Position numbers and translations under genes: made by a program | In this document: positions 39,408 through 49,029 of the stretch, one piece after another | Layout: each line of letters begins with the position of its first letter | How positions within the stretch are numbered: position 1 is the first letter of the stretch | NCBI RefSeq assembly: GCF_025717065.2 | Contig: NZ_JAOVZO020000020.1 | Span: 620,001 to 684,000, forward strand | Length of the DNA: 64,000 nt | DNA from: Tahibacter soli | GTDB taxonomy: Bacteria; Pseudomonadota; Gammaproteobacteria; Xanthomonadales; Rhodanobacteraceae | Reading direction: 5' to 3' | Notes under the pieces: model-generated | Database searches by the model: none | Told to the model about the DNA's origin: nothing | What the model saw: the letters and a program-made list of their open reading frames with translations, nothing else

Positions 39408-40727
39408 ATGAGCGAAACGGGCAAGACCGGCTATGCGCGCCGGCTGGGCGTGTTCGACGCGACGATGGTCGTGGTCGGCGGCATCATCGGCGCGGGCATC
39501 TTTCTGAATCCCGCGGCGGTCGCGTCGCGCACCGAATCGGCCGGCATGACCACGCTCGCGTGGGGCGTCGGCGGCCTGTTCGCGCTGGCCGGCGCGTTCA
39601 TCTTCGCCGAACTCGGCGCGCGGCGCCCGCAGGCCGGCGGCGGCTACGTCTACCTGCGCGAAGCGTTCGGGCCGCTCGTCGCGTTCCTGTTCGGCTGGAT
39701 CATGCTGCTGGTCAACTATTCCGGTTCGATCGCCGCGGTGGCGACGATGTTCGCGACGTACGCATGCCGCCTCGCGGGCCTGCCGGACAATACCAACCTC
39801 GTGCCGCCGGTCGCGGTCGGCGCGATCGTGCTGCTGGCCGGCATCAACTACTACGGCATCCGCGCCGGCGCGCTCGTGCAGAACGTGTTCACGGTGCTCA
39901 AGCTCGCGGCGGTGGTCGCGGTCGTCGTCGCGGGCCTCGCGCTCACCGGCGTCGGCGACGGCGCGAACGTCGGGCGCGCGCTCGACACGCAGGCGAACTT
40001 CGGCAACGCGATGCTGCCGGTGCTGTTCGCGTACAGCGGCTGGTCGTATATCAACAACATCGCCGGCGAGATCCGCGATCCGCAGCGCAGCATCCCGCGC
40101 GCGCTCGTGCTCGGCATGCTCGCGTGCACCGCGTGCTATCTCGTCGCGAACTTCGCCTACCTGCACGCGCTCGGCCACGCCGGCCTCGCCGCGAGCACGG
40201 CGCCGGCCGCCGAACTCATGCAGCGCGCGTTCGGCCCGACCGGCGCGAACCTCATCGCCGCGGGCATCGCGATCTCGACGTTCGGGTTCTGCAATATCGC
40301 GCTCCTGTCCGGCGCGCGCGTGTTCCAGGTGATGGGTGCCGACGGCGTGTTCTTCCGCGGCGCCGCGCACATTCACGAAAAGCACCGCTCGCCCGATATC
40401 GCGCTGTTCGGACTCGCCGGCTGGGCCGTGATCCTGACGCTGTCGGGCACATACGGGCAGCTCCTCGACTACGCGACCGTCGGCGACTGGATCGGCGCGG
40501 CGATGGTCGGCGCGACGCTGTTCTACTACCGCCGCCGCGAAGGCGCCGACGGCGTGTTCCGGGCGCCGGGGTTTCCGCTGCTGCCGGTCGCCTTCATCGC
40601 CGCGGTCGGGTGGGTCGTGGCCTCCAGCGCGATCGCCAAGCCGCGCGACACGCTGATCGGCCTCGCCATCATCGCGGCCGGCGTGCCGGTGTACTACGCG
40701 TGGCGCCGCTTCGGCGTTCGCGCATAG
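39408..40727 (+). CDS. APC-superfamily amino acid permease
   Basis: A 439-residue transporter with about 12 hydrophobic helices. The first has GGIIGAGIFLNPAAVAS, the substrate-binding G-x-G helix of APC transporters; FAYSGWSYINNIAGEIRDPQRSIPRAL in TM6 is the second conserved region, close to LAT/APA-type exchangers. Substrate is not determined, probably a neutral or cationic amino acid. An aggggg-like ribosome-binding site precedes the ATG at 39408. No neighbouring pathway genes give a clue. Confidence 0.9.
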   Translation: MSETGKTGYARRLGVFDATMVVVGGIIGAGIFLNPAAVASRTESAGMTTLAWGVGGLFALAGAFIFAELGARRPQAGGGYVYLREAFGPLVAFLFGWIMLLVNYSGSIAAVATMFATYACRLAGLPDNTNLVPPVAVGAIVLLAGINYYGIRAGALVQNVFTVLKLAAVVAVVVAGLALTGVGDGANVGRALDTQANFGNAMLPVLFAYSGWSYINNIAGEIRDPQRSIPRALVLGMLACTACYLVANFAYLHALGHAGLAASTAPAAELMQRAFGPTGANLIAAGIAISTFGFCNIALLSGARVFQVMGADGVFFRGAAHIHEKHRSPDIALFGLAGWAVILTLSGTYGQLLDYATVGDWIGAAMVGATLFYYRRREGADGVFRAPGFPLLPVAFIAAVGWVVASSAIAKPRDTLIGLAIIAAGVPVYYAWRRFGVRA

Positions 40728-40838
40728 CACTTTGTAAACAAAGCCGCGTCGCGCGGACGCCGCCGCGGCACCGTCGCCCCGGTCCACAGCGGCCGCGGCG
40801 CCGTGCGACAATCCGCTTCTGACCCGCGGAGCAAGCCC

Positions 40839-41369
40839 ATGCGCGACCCCCAGAACAAAGCCGGCAAGGAGCCGGCGCCGGCCGCCCCCGCGGCGGCGAC
40901 CGGCCCGATCGAACTCACCATCAACGGCGAGAAATTCCGCCACACGGGCGATCCTGAAATGCCGCTCCTGTGGTACCTGCGCGACGTACTGCGCCTGACC
41001 GGCACGAAGTACGGCTGCGGCGTCGGCCAGTGCGGCGCCTGCACCGTGCACCTCGACGGCAAGGCCACGCGCGCGTGCCTGATCCCGATGGCGGCGCTCG
41101 CCAACCAGTCGATCACGACGATCGAAGGCATCGCCGGACCCGACGACCTGCACGCCGTGCAGCAGGCGTGGATCGAACACGACGTGCCGCAGTGCGGCTA
41201 TTGCCAGGCTGGCCAGATCATGGCGGCGGTCGATCTTTTGAAGCGCAAGGCGCAGCCGTCCGACGCCGACATCGCGAGCCTGACCAACCTGTGCCGCTGC
41301 GGCACGTACCCGCGCATCCGCAAGGCGGTCAAGCGCGCGGCCGAACTCATCGCCGGAGCCAAGTCGTGA
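40839..41369 (+). CDS. Molybdenum hydroxylase 2Fe-2S subunit (IorA-like)
   Basis: A 176-residue small subunit carrying two 2Fe-2S clusters. The first has the plant-ferredoxin pattern [15 protein letters not shown] with a later CLIP; the second is [12 protein letters not shown] and [13 protein letters not shown]. These are the hallmarks of xanthine dehydrogenase-family electron-transfer subunits, here of the two-subunit isoquinoline-1-oxidoreductase type. An Ala/Pro-rich extension of about 30 residues precedes the domain. The stop overlaps the start of the large subunit by 4 bp (GTGA). Confidence 0.94.
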   Translation: MRDPQNKAGKEPAPAAPAAATGPIELTINGEKFRHTGDPEMPLLWYLRDVLRLTGTKYGCGVGQCGACTVHLDGKATRACLIPMAALANQSITTIEGIAGPDDLHAVQQAWIEHDVPQCGYCQAGQIMAAVDLLKRKAQPSDADIASLTNLCRCGTYPRIRKAVKRAAELIAGAKS

Positions 41370-43615
41370 GCGCGAAACTGTCGCGGCGCCAATTCGTCAG
41401 CGTCATGCTCACCGCGAGCGGCGCGCTCGTCGTCGGCCTGCGCCCGGCGCTCGCCGGCCCGCCGCCGAAGGTGCCGATGGACATGCTCGGCGAAGCGCTC
41501 ACATCGCTCGGCGCGTTCGTGCGCATCGAACGCAACAACCGCATCGTCGTCGGCGCGCGCGGCTGCGAAATCGGCCAGGGCGTCATGACGTCGCTGCCGA
41601 TGCTGATCGCCGAGGAACTCGACGCCGACTGGAATCGCGTGCGCGTCGAACAACTGCCGTACGGCTACGAAATCGGCGTCGACGGACCGCGCAACCGCTA
41701 CGGCGAACAAGGCGCAGGCGGTTCCACGAGCATACCGAACGGCTGGAAGGACCTGCGCCAGGTCGGCGCGGTCGCGCGCTGGCTGCTGATCGAGGCGGCC
41801 GCGCAGCAGTGGCAGCTGCCGCGCGAGCGCATCACGACCGAAGCCAGTCACGTGATCCACCCCGACGGCTCGCGCATGCCGTACGCCGAACTGGTCGAAC
41901 GCGCCGCGGCGATCCTGCCGCCGGCCGAGGCCGTGCCGCTCAAGAAGCCCGAAGAATTCCGCATCATCGGCAAGCCGGCCAAGACCGTCGACGCGCGCGC
42001 GATCGTCACCGGCAAGGCGCAGTACGGCATCGACGCGTACGTCGGCGGCGCGCTCGTCGCCGCGATCGTGCGCTGCCCGCACCTGGACGGCTCGCTCGCG
42101 TCGTTCGACGACGCGCAGGCGCGCAAGGTCGACGGCGTCGTCGACGTGTTTGCCATCGAAGGCCCGGTGCCGGGCTCGGCGTTCAATACGAATCTCGCGG
42201 CCGGCGTCGTCGTCGTCGCGGCGAACACCTGGGCCGCGCTCAAGGCGCGCAGCAAACTCAAGATCGAATGGAAGCCCGGCCCGTGGGCCGAGGAATCGAC
42301 CGCGCGGCTCGCCGCGGCGGCCGAAGAGGCGCTCAAGGGCGAAGGCCTCTCGCTGCGCGCCGACGGCGACATGGCCAAGACGCGCAAGGCGGCCAGGCGC
42401 ACGCTGAACGCAAAGTATACGGTTCCATTTCTCGCTCACGCGACGATGGAACCGCCGCACGCGCTGATCAAGCTCGAACCCGACCGCGCACTGCTCGTCG
42501 CGTCGCTGCAGGACCCCGACGACGCGTCGACGACGATCGCCGATCTCACCGGCCTTGCGCGCGAGAACATCGAGATCCGCATGACGCGCGCCGGCGGCGG
42601 TTTCGGCCGGCGGCTCAAGAACGACTACGTCGCCGAAGCGGTGATGGTGGCGAAGAAGGTCGGCAAGCCGGTCAAGCTCATGTGGTCGCGCGACGACGAC
42701 CTGCGCCACGACTTCTACCGTCCGTTCGGCGTGCACCGGCTCGAAGCCAACCTCGACCGCAAGAACCAGGTGATCGGTTTCACCCACCTGTGCGCGGCGA
42801 CGCCCGTCGCCTACCGCAACGCCTCGCTCAGGGAACGCCCGGCGAACACGAGCGTCCTCGACGCCGACGCGTTTCCGGCCGGCCTCGTCGCGAATTTCGA
42901 CAAGCGCTTCTTCACGCTCGAGTCGGGCATGCCGCGCGGCTGGTGGCGCGCGCCGTCGCACACGTTCCAGGCGTTCGCGACCGAAAGCTTCATCGACGAG
43001 ATCGCGATAGAAACGAAGCAGGACGCCGTCGCGCTGCGCCTGGCGCTGCTCGGCGAGCCGCGCGAGATCGACTACCGCGGCCATGGCGGCCCGAAGTTCG
43101 ACACCGGCCGTCTGGCCGAAGTGCTGCGCCGCTGCGCCGACGCGATCGACTGGAAGCGCAGGCGCACCGACGGCCGCGGCGTCGGTATCGCCTGCCACTT
43201 CACGTTCGGCGGCTACACGGCGCATGCGTTCGAAGTGTCGGTCGACGGCAGCGACCTGAAGATCCATCGCGCGGTGTGCGTCACCGACGTCGGCCGCGTG
43301 GTCAATCCGCTCGGCGTCGAGGCGATGATGATCGGCGGCACGATCGACGGCATCTCGACCGCGCTGAACCTTGCGATCACGGTCAAGGACGGTCAGGTAC
43401 AACAATCCAGTTTTGCCGACTATCCCATCGGCCGCATGGCGCAGATGCCGAACGACGTCGAAGTGATCGTCGTGCCGAGCGAGCGCGAGCCGGCCGGCGC
43501 CGGCGAAATGGGCGTGCCGACCGTGGCGCCTGCGCTTGCCAACGCGATCTACGCGGCGACGACCGTGCGCGTGCGCGAGCTGCCGATTCTGCCGGAGCTG
43601 CGGCGCAAACTTTGA
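41366..43615 (+). CDS. Molybdenum hydroxylase large subunit (IorB-like, Tat-exported)
   Basis: A 749-residue molybdopterin-cytosine-dinucleotide-binding subunit. The N-terminus [24 protein letters not shown] is a twin-arginine signal. The body has [99 protein letters not shown] and [23 protein letters not shown], where the Glu of GAGEMG is the catalytic-site residue. It works with the small subunit to hydroxylate an aromatic or aldehyde substrate in the periplasm. The GTG start overlaps the preceding stop. No MobA/CoxF-like maturation gene is beside it. Confidence 0.93.
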   Translation: MSAKLSRRQFVSVMLTASGALVVGLRPALAGPPPKVPMDMLGEALTSLGAFVRIERNNRIVVGARGCEIGQGVMTSLPMLIAEELDADWNRVRVEQLPYGYEIGVDGPRNRYGEQGAGGSTSIPNGWKDLRQVGAVARWLLIEAAAQQWQLPRERITTEASHVIHPDGSRMPYAELVERAAAILPPAEAVPLKKPEEFRIIGKPAKTVDARAIVTGKAQYGIDAYVGGALVAAIVRCPHLDGSLASFDDAQARKVDGVVDVFAIEGPVPGSAFNTNLAAGVVVVAANTWAALKARSKLKIEWKPGPWAEESTARLAAAAEEALKGEGLSLRADGDMAKTRKAARRTLNAKYTVPFLAHATMEPPHALIKLEPDRALLVASLQDPDDASTTIADLTGLARENIEIRMTRAGGGFGRRLKNDYVAEAVMVAKKVGKPVKLMWSRDDDLRHDFYRPFGVHRLEANLDRKNQVIGFTHLCAATPVAYRNASLRERPANTSVLDADAFPAGLVANFDKRFFTLESGMPRGWWRAPSHTFQAFATESFIDEIAIETKQDAVALRLALLGEPREIDYRGHGGPKFDTGRLAEVLRRCADAIDWKRRRTDGRGVGIACHFTFGGYTAHAFEVSVDGSDLKIHRAVCVTDVGRVVNPLGVEAMMIGGTIDGISTALNLAITVKDGQVQQSSFADYPIGRMAQMPNDVEVIVVPSEREPAGAGEMGVPTVAPALANAIYAATTVRVRELPILPELRRKL

Positions 43616-43639
43616 CGACGCACCGGTCGGGAGCCGCGA

Positions 43640-44401
43640 CTATTCCGCGTCGCAGTTCTCGACCGCCTCCATCGCGCGATCGGCCGTTTCCTTCGCCGTA
43701 TGCGCGTTGTACAGGCCCACGTACGCGCCGTATTTGCGCGCGAATTCCGCACCGGCGCTTTCGTCCGGGCTGTAGGCGCGCGCAAAGCGCGTCGGCTTGC
43801 AGCGCACGACGTTGTGGCCGCGCTGCGACAACTCGCGCGCCGCGAGCTTGCCGCGCTCGATCGGATCGCGCGGCGGCGCGGGCAGGGCCAGCCGCGGCGC
43901 GATCTTCAGCGAGCCGTCGGCGTTGTACAGCGTCGGCGCCGCTGGCGTTTCGACGACCGCCTCGGCACCCTCGCCCGGTGCGGGCGGCGCGACCGGCCGC
44001 GCGGCGCGTTCGGGCCTCGGCGGCGCCGGCGCGTTGCGCGCGGTGCCGGCCGGCGGCGCGGTCACGGCGAGCGGCGGCAATTCGTGTACGGCGGTTTCGG
44101 CGACATCGGGCGGCGGCGGCAGTTCGATCAGGCGCACCTGCACGACGCCGCTCGCATGACGATCGCCGAACGCGGGCGGTCGCATCCACTCGCGCGTGAG
44201 CAGCATCAGCACGATCTGCGCGACGAGCGCGATCGCGAGCGCGATGCGCATGCGCCGGCGATCGATCTCGGGCGGGCGCCAGCGGATCTCGTGCAGCAAC
44301 TGGCGCCGCGCCGGCAGCACGCGACCGGCCGCGACGGCGGGGTCGGCATGGTGCGGGTCGGCGTGACGCGCGGCGGCGCTGGCGGTCGAATTCGAGGACA
44401 T
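43640..44401 (-). CDS. Single-span proline-rich protein (TonB-like topology), paralogue 1
   Basis: A 253-residue protein of unknown function. The N-terminal ~50 residues are cytosolic (QLLHEIRWRPPEIDRRRM), then one hydrophobic helix (IALAIALVAQIVLMLLT), then WMRPP and a long Pro/Ala-rich periplasmic linker, and a C-terminal domain (KIAPRLALPAPPRDPIERGKLAARELSQRGHNVVRC...VENCDAE). It closely resembles the protein encoded at 46416-47342 in the RWRPP-DRR-helix-R(E/D)WMR region, so the two are paralogues. TonB-like topology is evident, but no TonB C-terminal signature is seen. Confidence 0.7.
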   Translation of the reverse strand: MSSNSTASAAARHADPHHADPAVAAGRVLPARRQLLHEIRWRPPEIDRRRMRIALAIALVAQIVLMLLTREWMRPPAFGDRHASGVVQVRLIELPPPPDVAETAVHELPPLAVTAPPAGTARNAPAPPRPERAARPVAPPAPGEGAEAVVETPAAPTLYNADGSLKIAPRLALPAPPRDPIERGKLAARELSQRGHNVVRCKPTRFARAYSPDESAGAEFARKYGAYVGLYNAHTAKETADRAMEAVENCDAE

Positions 44402-44586
44402 GCGCCGCCAAGTGTAGTCGGCACCGTTGCATGAAATAGCCGCACGCCGTTCGCGCGGTCACGAACGAGACAGCGAAGCCAGCGGTGTTGCGCCGATCGC
44501 GCGAAGGTCAAGTGCCGCGAGAGGGCGTCGCGCGCGGCGCGACGGCGGTCTACCATGGCCGTCCCCACCCCGTGAGGCGATTCGTC

Positions 44587-46239
44587 GTGAAGTCTTATCT
44601 CGCGCCATTGCTGCTCGTATCGCTGGTTCCGTGCGCTCAGGCCGCGGACGGCCCCGCGATCGATCCGAAGCTGTTGTCCGAAGAAGTCAAAACCCTGTCG
44701 TCCGACGCGTTCGAGGGCCGCGGCCCGGCGACCGCGGGCGAAACCAAGACCGTCGAATACCTGAGCGCCCAGTTCAAGGCAGTGGGTCTCGCGCCCGGCG
44801 GCGATCTCAAGAACGGCAAGCGCGAATGGACGCAGGCCGTGCCGCTCGCGCGCTCGGAGATCCAGGGTCCGATCAAGCTCGAACTGAAAGCCGGCGGCAT
44901 GGAGCAGCTGCTCAAGCAGGGCGAAGAGATCGCCGTGCGCGCGGCGCAGGACGGCTCGGCGCAAGTGTCGTTCGAAGACGTGCCGCTCGTGTTCGCGGGC
45001 TACGGCGTCAAGGCGCCGGAGCGCAACTGGGACGACTTCAAGGGCGTCGACCTCAAGGGCAAGATCGCGATCGTGCTGATCAACGATCCCGATTTCGAGA
45101 CCGGCAAGGGCGACTTCGGCGGCAAGGCGATGACGTACTACGGCCGGTGGACGTACAAGTACGAGGAAGCCGCGCGCCAGGGCGCCAAGGGCCTCCTGAT
45201 CGTGCACGAAACCGCGCCGGCCTCGTACGGGTGGGCGACGGTGAAAAACTCGAACACGAACACGATGTTCGACATCGTGCGCGACAAGCCCGCCGCGGCG
45301 CATCCGGCGTTCGAAGGCTGGATCCAGCGCGACTTCGCGGTCGACCTGTTCAAAAAGAGCGGCCTGGATTTCGACGCGCTCAAGAAGCAGGCGCAGACGC
45401 GCGAGTTCAAACCCGTGGTGCTCAAGGACGCGACGCTGTCGGCGAACTACGCGGTCAACCGCGAAGTCATCACGTCGCACAACGTCGTGGGCCGGCTCGA
45501 GGGCACGAAGCGTCCGGACGAAACGATCGTCTACAGCGGCCACTGGGATCATCTGGGCGTCGGCGCGCCCGACGCGAAGGGCGACAAGATCTACAACGGC
45601 GCGGTCGACAACGCGACCGGCATCGCGTCGCTGATCGAACTCGGCCGCGCGTTCGCAAAGGGCCCGAAGCCGGAACGCTCGATCGTGTTCCTCGCGGTGA
45701 CGGCCGAAGAAAAGGGCCTGCTCGGTTCGGAATACTACTCGGCCAATCCGCTCTACCCGCTCGCCAGCACCGTGGCGGTGCTCAACGTCGACGCGCTGAG
45801 CCCGTACGGCCCGACGCGCAACTTCACGACGTCGGGCAGCGCCAAGCAGGAACTGCTCGACCAACTCGTGGAAACGGCGAAAAAGTGGAATCTCGCCTAC
45901 GAAACGGACCCGAAGCCGGAGGCGGGCCATTTCTTCCGCTCCGATCACTTCCCGTTCGCCAAGCGCGGCGTGCCGGCGATTTCGTACGGCTCGGGCGACG
46001 ACTGGATCGACGGCGGTGTCGAAGCGGGCAAGAAGGCCGAAGACGCGTACACGGCCGACCGCTATCACCAGCCGGCCGACGAATGGGAGGCGAGCTGGCC
46101 GTTCACGGGCCTCGTGCGCGACCTGCAGGTGCTGCACGCGGTGGGCGCCGATCTCGCCAATTCCACGCGCTGGCCGAATTGGGATGCGAACTCGGAGTTC
46201 CGCGCGGCGCGCGATGCGACGGCGGCGCAGCGGAAGTGA
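44587..46239 (+). CDS. Exported M28-family zinc aminopeptidase
   Basis: A 550-residue secreted metallopeptidase. Signal peptide MKSYLAPLLLVSLVPCAQA precedes a propeptide/PA-like insert (residues about 90-290; VPLVFAGYGVKAPERNWDDF, GAKGLLIVHE) and the catalytic M28 domain: SGHWDHLGVG (first Zn ligands), GAVDNATGIASLIE, TAEEKGLLGSEYY (catalytic Glu) and FFRSDHFPFAKRGVPAI. The first codon is a GTG; gagg lies 7 bp before it. It is flanked by two minus-strand paralogues of a single-span protein and by a repeat element downstream. Confidence 0.92.
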   Translation: MKSYLAPLLLVSLVPCAQAADGPAIDPKLLSEEVKTLSSDAFEGRGPATAGETKTVEYLSAQFKAVGLAPGGDLKNGKREWTQAVPLARSEIQGPIKLELKAGGMEQLLKQGEEIAVRAAQDGSAQVSFEDVPLVFAGYGVKAPERNWDDFKGVDLKGKIAIVLINDPDFETGKGDFGGKAMTYYGRWTYKYEEAARQGAKGLLIVHETAPASYGWATVKNSNTNTMFDIVRDKPAAAHPAFEGWIQRDFAVDLFKKSGLDFDALKKQAQTREFKPVVLKDATLSANYAVNREVITSHNVVGRLEGTKRPDETIVYSGHWDHLGVGAPDAKGDKIYNGAVDNATGIASLIELGRAFAKGPKPERSIVFLAVTAEEKGLLGSEYYSANPLYPLASTVAVLNVDALSPYGPTRNFTTSGSAKQELLDQLVETAKKWNLAYETDPKPEAGHFFRSDHFPFAKRGVPAISYGSGDDWIDGGVEAGKKAEDAYTADRYHQPADEWEASWPFTGLVRDLQVLHAVGADLANSTRWPNWDANSEFRAARDATAAQRK

Positions 46240-46245
46240 CGAGAG

Positions 46246-46378
46246 CCCTCTCCCCCAGGCTTGCCTGGGGGAGAGGGTTGGGTGAGGGGGCGACGCGTCG
46301 CAATTCGTCGAACTCGACGCAAATTCCGGCGTCATCCCCCTCACCCGACCTCTCCCCCAACCGCAGTTGGGGGAGAGG
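46246..46378. repeat. Dispersed palindromic repeat, copy 4 (short form)
   Basis: About 133 bp between the M28 peptidase and the convergent paralogue-2 gene. Left stem ccctctcccccag/ctgggggagaggg, then ttgggtgagggggcgacgcgtcgc, core aattcgtcgaactcgacgc, tcaccc-type segment and right stem cctctcccccaa/ttgggggagagg. Confidence 0.85.
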
Positions 46379-46415
46379 AGCCATCCTCCTTACGTTTTGA
46401 TATTTCGTTGAATAT

Positions 46416-47342
46416 TTAACGAAACCCGTCACCCTCGACGGGTTTCTCTTCCGGCACCGGCAGGTTGAGATTCAACACCGGCGGCGTCTCTTCCGCCGCC
46501 GCAGCCGCAGCAGCCGCCTGCTCCGCACGCCGCACGGTCACGGCCTTCAGCGGCGCCTCGAACCGCAGCTTCTTCAGACCCTCCGGGTTCGGCGGTGCGT
46601 AACCGAACCCGCAGCCGCCAATGAACAGCACCCACGTGCACGTGATCTGGCCGCCGTCCTTCGTGCGCATGGTCTTGCTGACGATGTTGCGCCGGATGAA
46701 TTCGTCGAGCAGCGTTTCGTCGTCGGACGGCCAGTATTCTTCGAACTTCGTCGCCGTATACGGCAACGGCGAGTCGTGACGCAGGATCGGCGAGGCCACG
46801 ACCTTCGGCGCGCGGAACTCGAAGAACGGCCCCATCGCGGGTTCGGCCTCGAGCTTGGGCAGGTCGAGCCGGCCGTCGGGCGCGTACAGCCGCACTTGCG
46901 GCGTCGAATCGGCAACGGGCGCGGCCGGCGTCGCCGGTGCGCGATTCGTGCGCGGCGGCGCGCGGCGCGCCGACGGCCGTGCCGGCGTCGGCGCGGATAC
47001 TTGAAGCGGTTCGACTTCGTCGATCGGCGGCGGCGGCGACAGCACCGGCTCGACCGGCTCGACGAGGCTCACGACGATCACGTCGCTGCGGTCTTCCGGC
47101 GCGACCCTGAGCCGCATCCAGTCGCGCACGAACCACAGCCCGATCAGATGCAGCAGCAATGCGACGACGAACGCGACGGCAATGCCGCGGCGGTCGTACG
47201 GCGGCCGGCGCCAGCGCACGCTGCGCAGCCAGGCGCGGCCTTCATAGTCGAACGGCAGCGCCAGCGCCGCGGTCCGCGCAGGATCGCCCGGCGCGCCCGC
47301 AGGCTCGCTGTCGCGGAGAGACGAAACCGGCTGCGAGGACAT
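46416..47342 (-). CDS. Single-span proline-rich protein (TonB-like topology), paralogue 2
   Basis: A 308-residue unknown protein with the same plan as the one at 43640-44401: cytosolic WLRSVRWRRPPYDRRG, one helix (IAVAFVVALLLHLIGLWFV), RDWMR, a Pro-rich linker (LSPPPPIDEVEPLQVSAPTPARPSARRAPPRT) and a larger periplasmic domain (GPFFEFRAPKVVASP, SDDETLLDEFIRRNIV, ITCTWVLFIGGCGFGYAPPNPEG). The two cysteines in the TCTW...GGCGF region may pair. The C-terminal ~40 residues are Ala-rich then acidic. The two paralogues flank an exported peptidase; a common envelope function is likely but not known. Confidence 0.72.
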   Translation of the reverse strand: MSSQPVSSLRDSEPAGAPGDPARTAALALPFDYEGRAWLRSVRWRRPPYDRRGIAVAFVVALLLHLIGLWFVRDWMRLRVAPEDRSDVIVVSLVEPVEPVLSPPPPIDEVEPLQVSAPTPARPSARRAPPRTNRAPATPAAPVADSTPQVRLYAPDGRLDLPKLEAEPAMGPFFEFRAPKVVASPILRHDSPLPYTATKFEEYWPSDDETLLDEFIRRNIVSKTMRTKDGGQITCTWVLFIGGCGFGYAPPNPEGLKKLRFEAPLKAVTVRRAEQAAAAAAAAEETPPVLNLNLPVPEEKPVEGDGFR

Positions 47343-47442
47343 GGAGGGCGACCGCGGGAAGTCGGGGGAGCTTAGCCGAGCGCGGCTAAATCGCGGCTAA
47401 CCGGCGCCGCGAATGAATATTTCCACGAATATTCCACACTCG

Positions 47443-47472
47443 AAAAAAATACGGGCACCCGAAGGTGCCCGT
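47443..47472 (-). terminator. Strong intrinsic terminator (UUCG loop)
   Basis: Read on the minus strand: acgggcacc-TTCG-ggtgcccgt followed by atttttttc. A 9-bp GC stem closed by a stable UUCG tetraloop and a seven-base T-run, 70 bp beyond the stop of the glycine-zipper gene. Confidence 0.9.
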
Positions 47473-47542
47473 AGTCCCGAAGCCGGCATCATCCCGATAC
47501 CGGGCCGGCGGCCGTTGGAGTGCCGCCGTAGTGCGGCCGACG

Positions 47543-48121
47543 TTACTCGGCCGGTGTCACATCGCTGTCGACGCGAACCCGCAGGCGGTTGCCCGGATGG
47601 TGGTCCATCGTCGTGTGGTAGGTGCGGCCCTCGTAGCGGTACGTGACGTCGTAGCCGACCACTTCGTCGCTGCCGCGATATTCGGTCTGCGTGCGGCAGC
47701 GCGTGCGGTAGTCGGTCTCGTAGTAGCCGCTCGTCTCGTAGTAGCCGCCGTCGCGACGCGCGCGGTCGTGGCCGATCGAACCGCCGATCAGCGCGCCGGC
47801 GATCGTCGCGGCCTTGCGGCCGTCGCCCTTGCCGACCTGGTTGCCGAGCGCGCCGCCGATCACGGCGCCGAGCAGCGTCGAACCGGTGGAGTCGCGGCGC
47901 GCGGTATAGCCCGGAACGTAGCGATCGACCGGTTCGTCATAGCACACGTCGCGGCTGACCGGACGGCGATTGCTCTCGACGATGGGATCGACGTCGACGA
48001 CGGTCGCCCAGTCGTACCCGACGTCGCGGCCGCGGCTGTAGTAGCCGTCCTGCCACGCCATCGCGGAGCCGGCGAACGCAAGGCCCGCCGCCAAAGCCAG
48101 GGTGGTGTGGATACGCTTCAT
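47543..48121 (-). CDS. Exported glycine-zipper 2TM-domain protein
   Basis: A 192-residue envelope protein. Signal peptide MKRIHTTLALAAGLAFAGSAMA is followed by a Tyr/Asp-rich stretch, then the glycine-zipper LLGAVIGGALGNQVGKGDGRKAATIAGALIGGSIGHD (about residues 85-125), typical of 17-kDa-antigen/RcpA/SlyB-like proteins. The C-terminal region has paired Tyr-Arg-Cys motifs (TDYRTRCRTQTEYRG) and RTYHTTMDHHPGNRLRVRVD. No lipobox cysteine is present after the signal, so it is not an SlyB-type lipoprotein. An aggagg lies 7 bp before the ATG. Role unknown, perhaps envelope integrity. Confidence 0.88.
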   Translation of the reverse strand: MKRIHTTLALAAGLAFAGSAMAWQDGYYSRGRDVGYDWATVVDVDPIVESNRRPVSRDVCYDEPVDRYVPGYTARRDSTGSTLLGAVIGGALGNQVGKGDGRKAATIAGALIGGSIGHDRARRDGGYYETSGYYETDYRTRCRTQTEYRGSDEVVGYDVTYRYEGRTYHTTMDHHPGNRLRVRVDSDVTPAE

Positions 48122-48221
48122 ACTGACGCCTCCTGCGAGCCCAATGCCCGCTTGCGTGGCGATCAAAGTAGGCTCCGCGGACTGAATTACCAGTTAATTC
48201 CGGCGGTTGCCGCGCGTTCAT

Positions 48222-48956
48222 TCAGCTGCGGGTTGCGCTTGTAACTAACTGCAAAGTGGATTTTGCCAACCAGTCGGCAGCTCTGAGTGCGACGTCGTAC
48301 GCACAACGCCCCAGCAACGGCCCGACATGGCTCGCCTCGGGCAATTCGACGAGCGTCGCGCCCCAGGCATGCGCGAGCGCGACGCTCGCGCCGACCGGCA
48401 CGTCGTCGTCGCGACCGCTCGCGATCACGAGCACCGGACACGCCGGCGGCGCGACCGCGACGCCCGCGCGCGCCTCGCGCAGTACCGCGCCCGACTCGTC
48501 GCGCCAGCGCCGGAACGCGTACAGCCGGGCGGGTTCGTCCGCATCGGGCATCGCACGCACGGTGCCGCGCCACGACCGCGCCGTGCCCCACGGCACGACC
48601 GCGCGCGCGTCGGGCGCGGTCGGCGCGGCGGCGAAGCCGAGCGGCGGCACGGGATTGACGAGCACGAGCGCCGAGGCATCGATGTCGCGCGCGACCATCG
48701 CCGCGACGAGACCGCCGAGACTCGCGCCGATCAGCACCGGACGCGTCAGCGAAGACGCGCACGCGCGCATCGCATCGACGTAGTCGGCCAGATGCGTTCG
48801 TGCGATTCCTGCCGGCGTCGGCATCAGATCGGGCGCCTGCGTGCGCCAGCCGGCGACGCCGAGCGCATGGCGCCACACGTTCCACTCCCAGCCGCCGCCG
48901 CCCGCGCCGTGGATCAGCAGTGCATCGCGTACGGGCGCTCGTTCGATCGTTCGCAT
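48222..48956 (-). CDS. Alpha/beta-fold hydrolase
   Basis: A 244-residue soluble hydrolase. LLIHGAGGGGWEWNVWRHAL carries the oxyanion region, VLIGASLGGLVAAMVA the Ser nucleophile elbow, VLVIASGRDDDVPVG the Asp, and ELPEASHVGPLLG the His. Size and motifs fit small esterases or thioesterase-like members of the fold; the substrate is unknown. It is divergent from the CadC-like regulator at 49030 with 73 bp between them, which raises the possibility of shared control. Confidence 0.88.
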   Translation of the reverse strand: MRTIERAPVRDALLIHGAGGGGWEWNVWRHALGVAGWRTQAPDLMPTPAGIARTHLADYVDAMRACASSLTRPVLIGASLGGLVAAMVARDIDASALVLVNPVPPLGFAAAPTAPDARAVVPWGTARSWRGTVRAMPDADEPARLYAFRRWRDESGAVLREARAGVAVAPPACPVLVIASGRDDDVPVGASVALAHAWGATLVELPEASHVGPLLGRCAYDVALRAADWLAKSTLQLVTSATRS

Positions 48957-49029
48957 CGCGCGATTATCGGCGGCGCGAACGCCTCATGCGATGGCGCGGA
49001 TCGGACGCGCACGCTACCCTGCCGCGGTT

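Noticed and set aside
38163-41180. 1005-codon minus-strand frame over the esterase, permease and hydroxylase region
   Set aside because: No family features, low-complexity composition; the opposite strand has clear genes.
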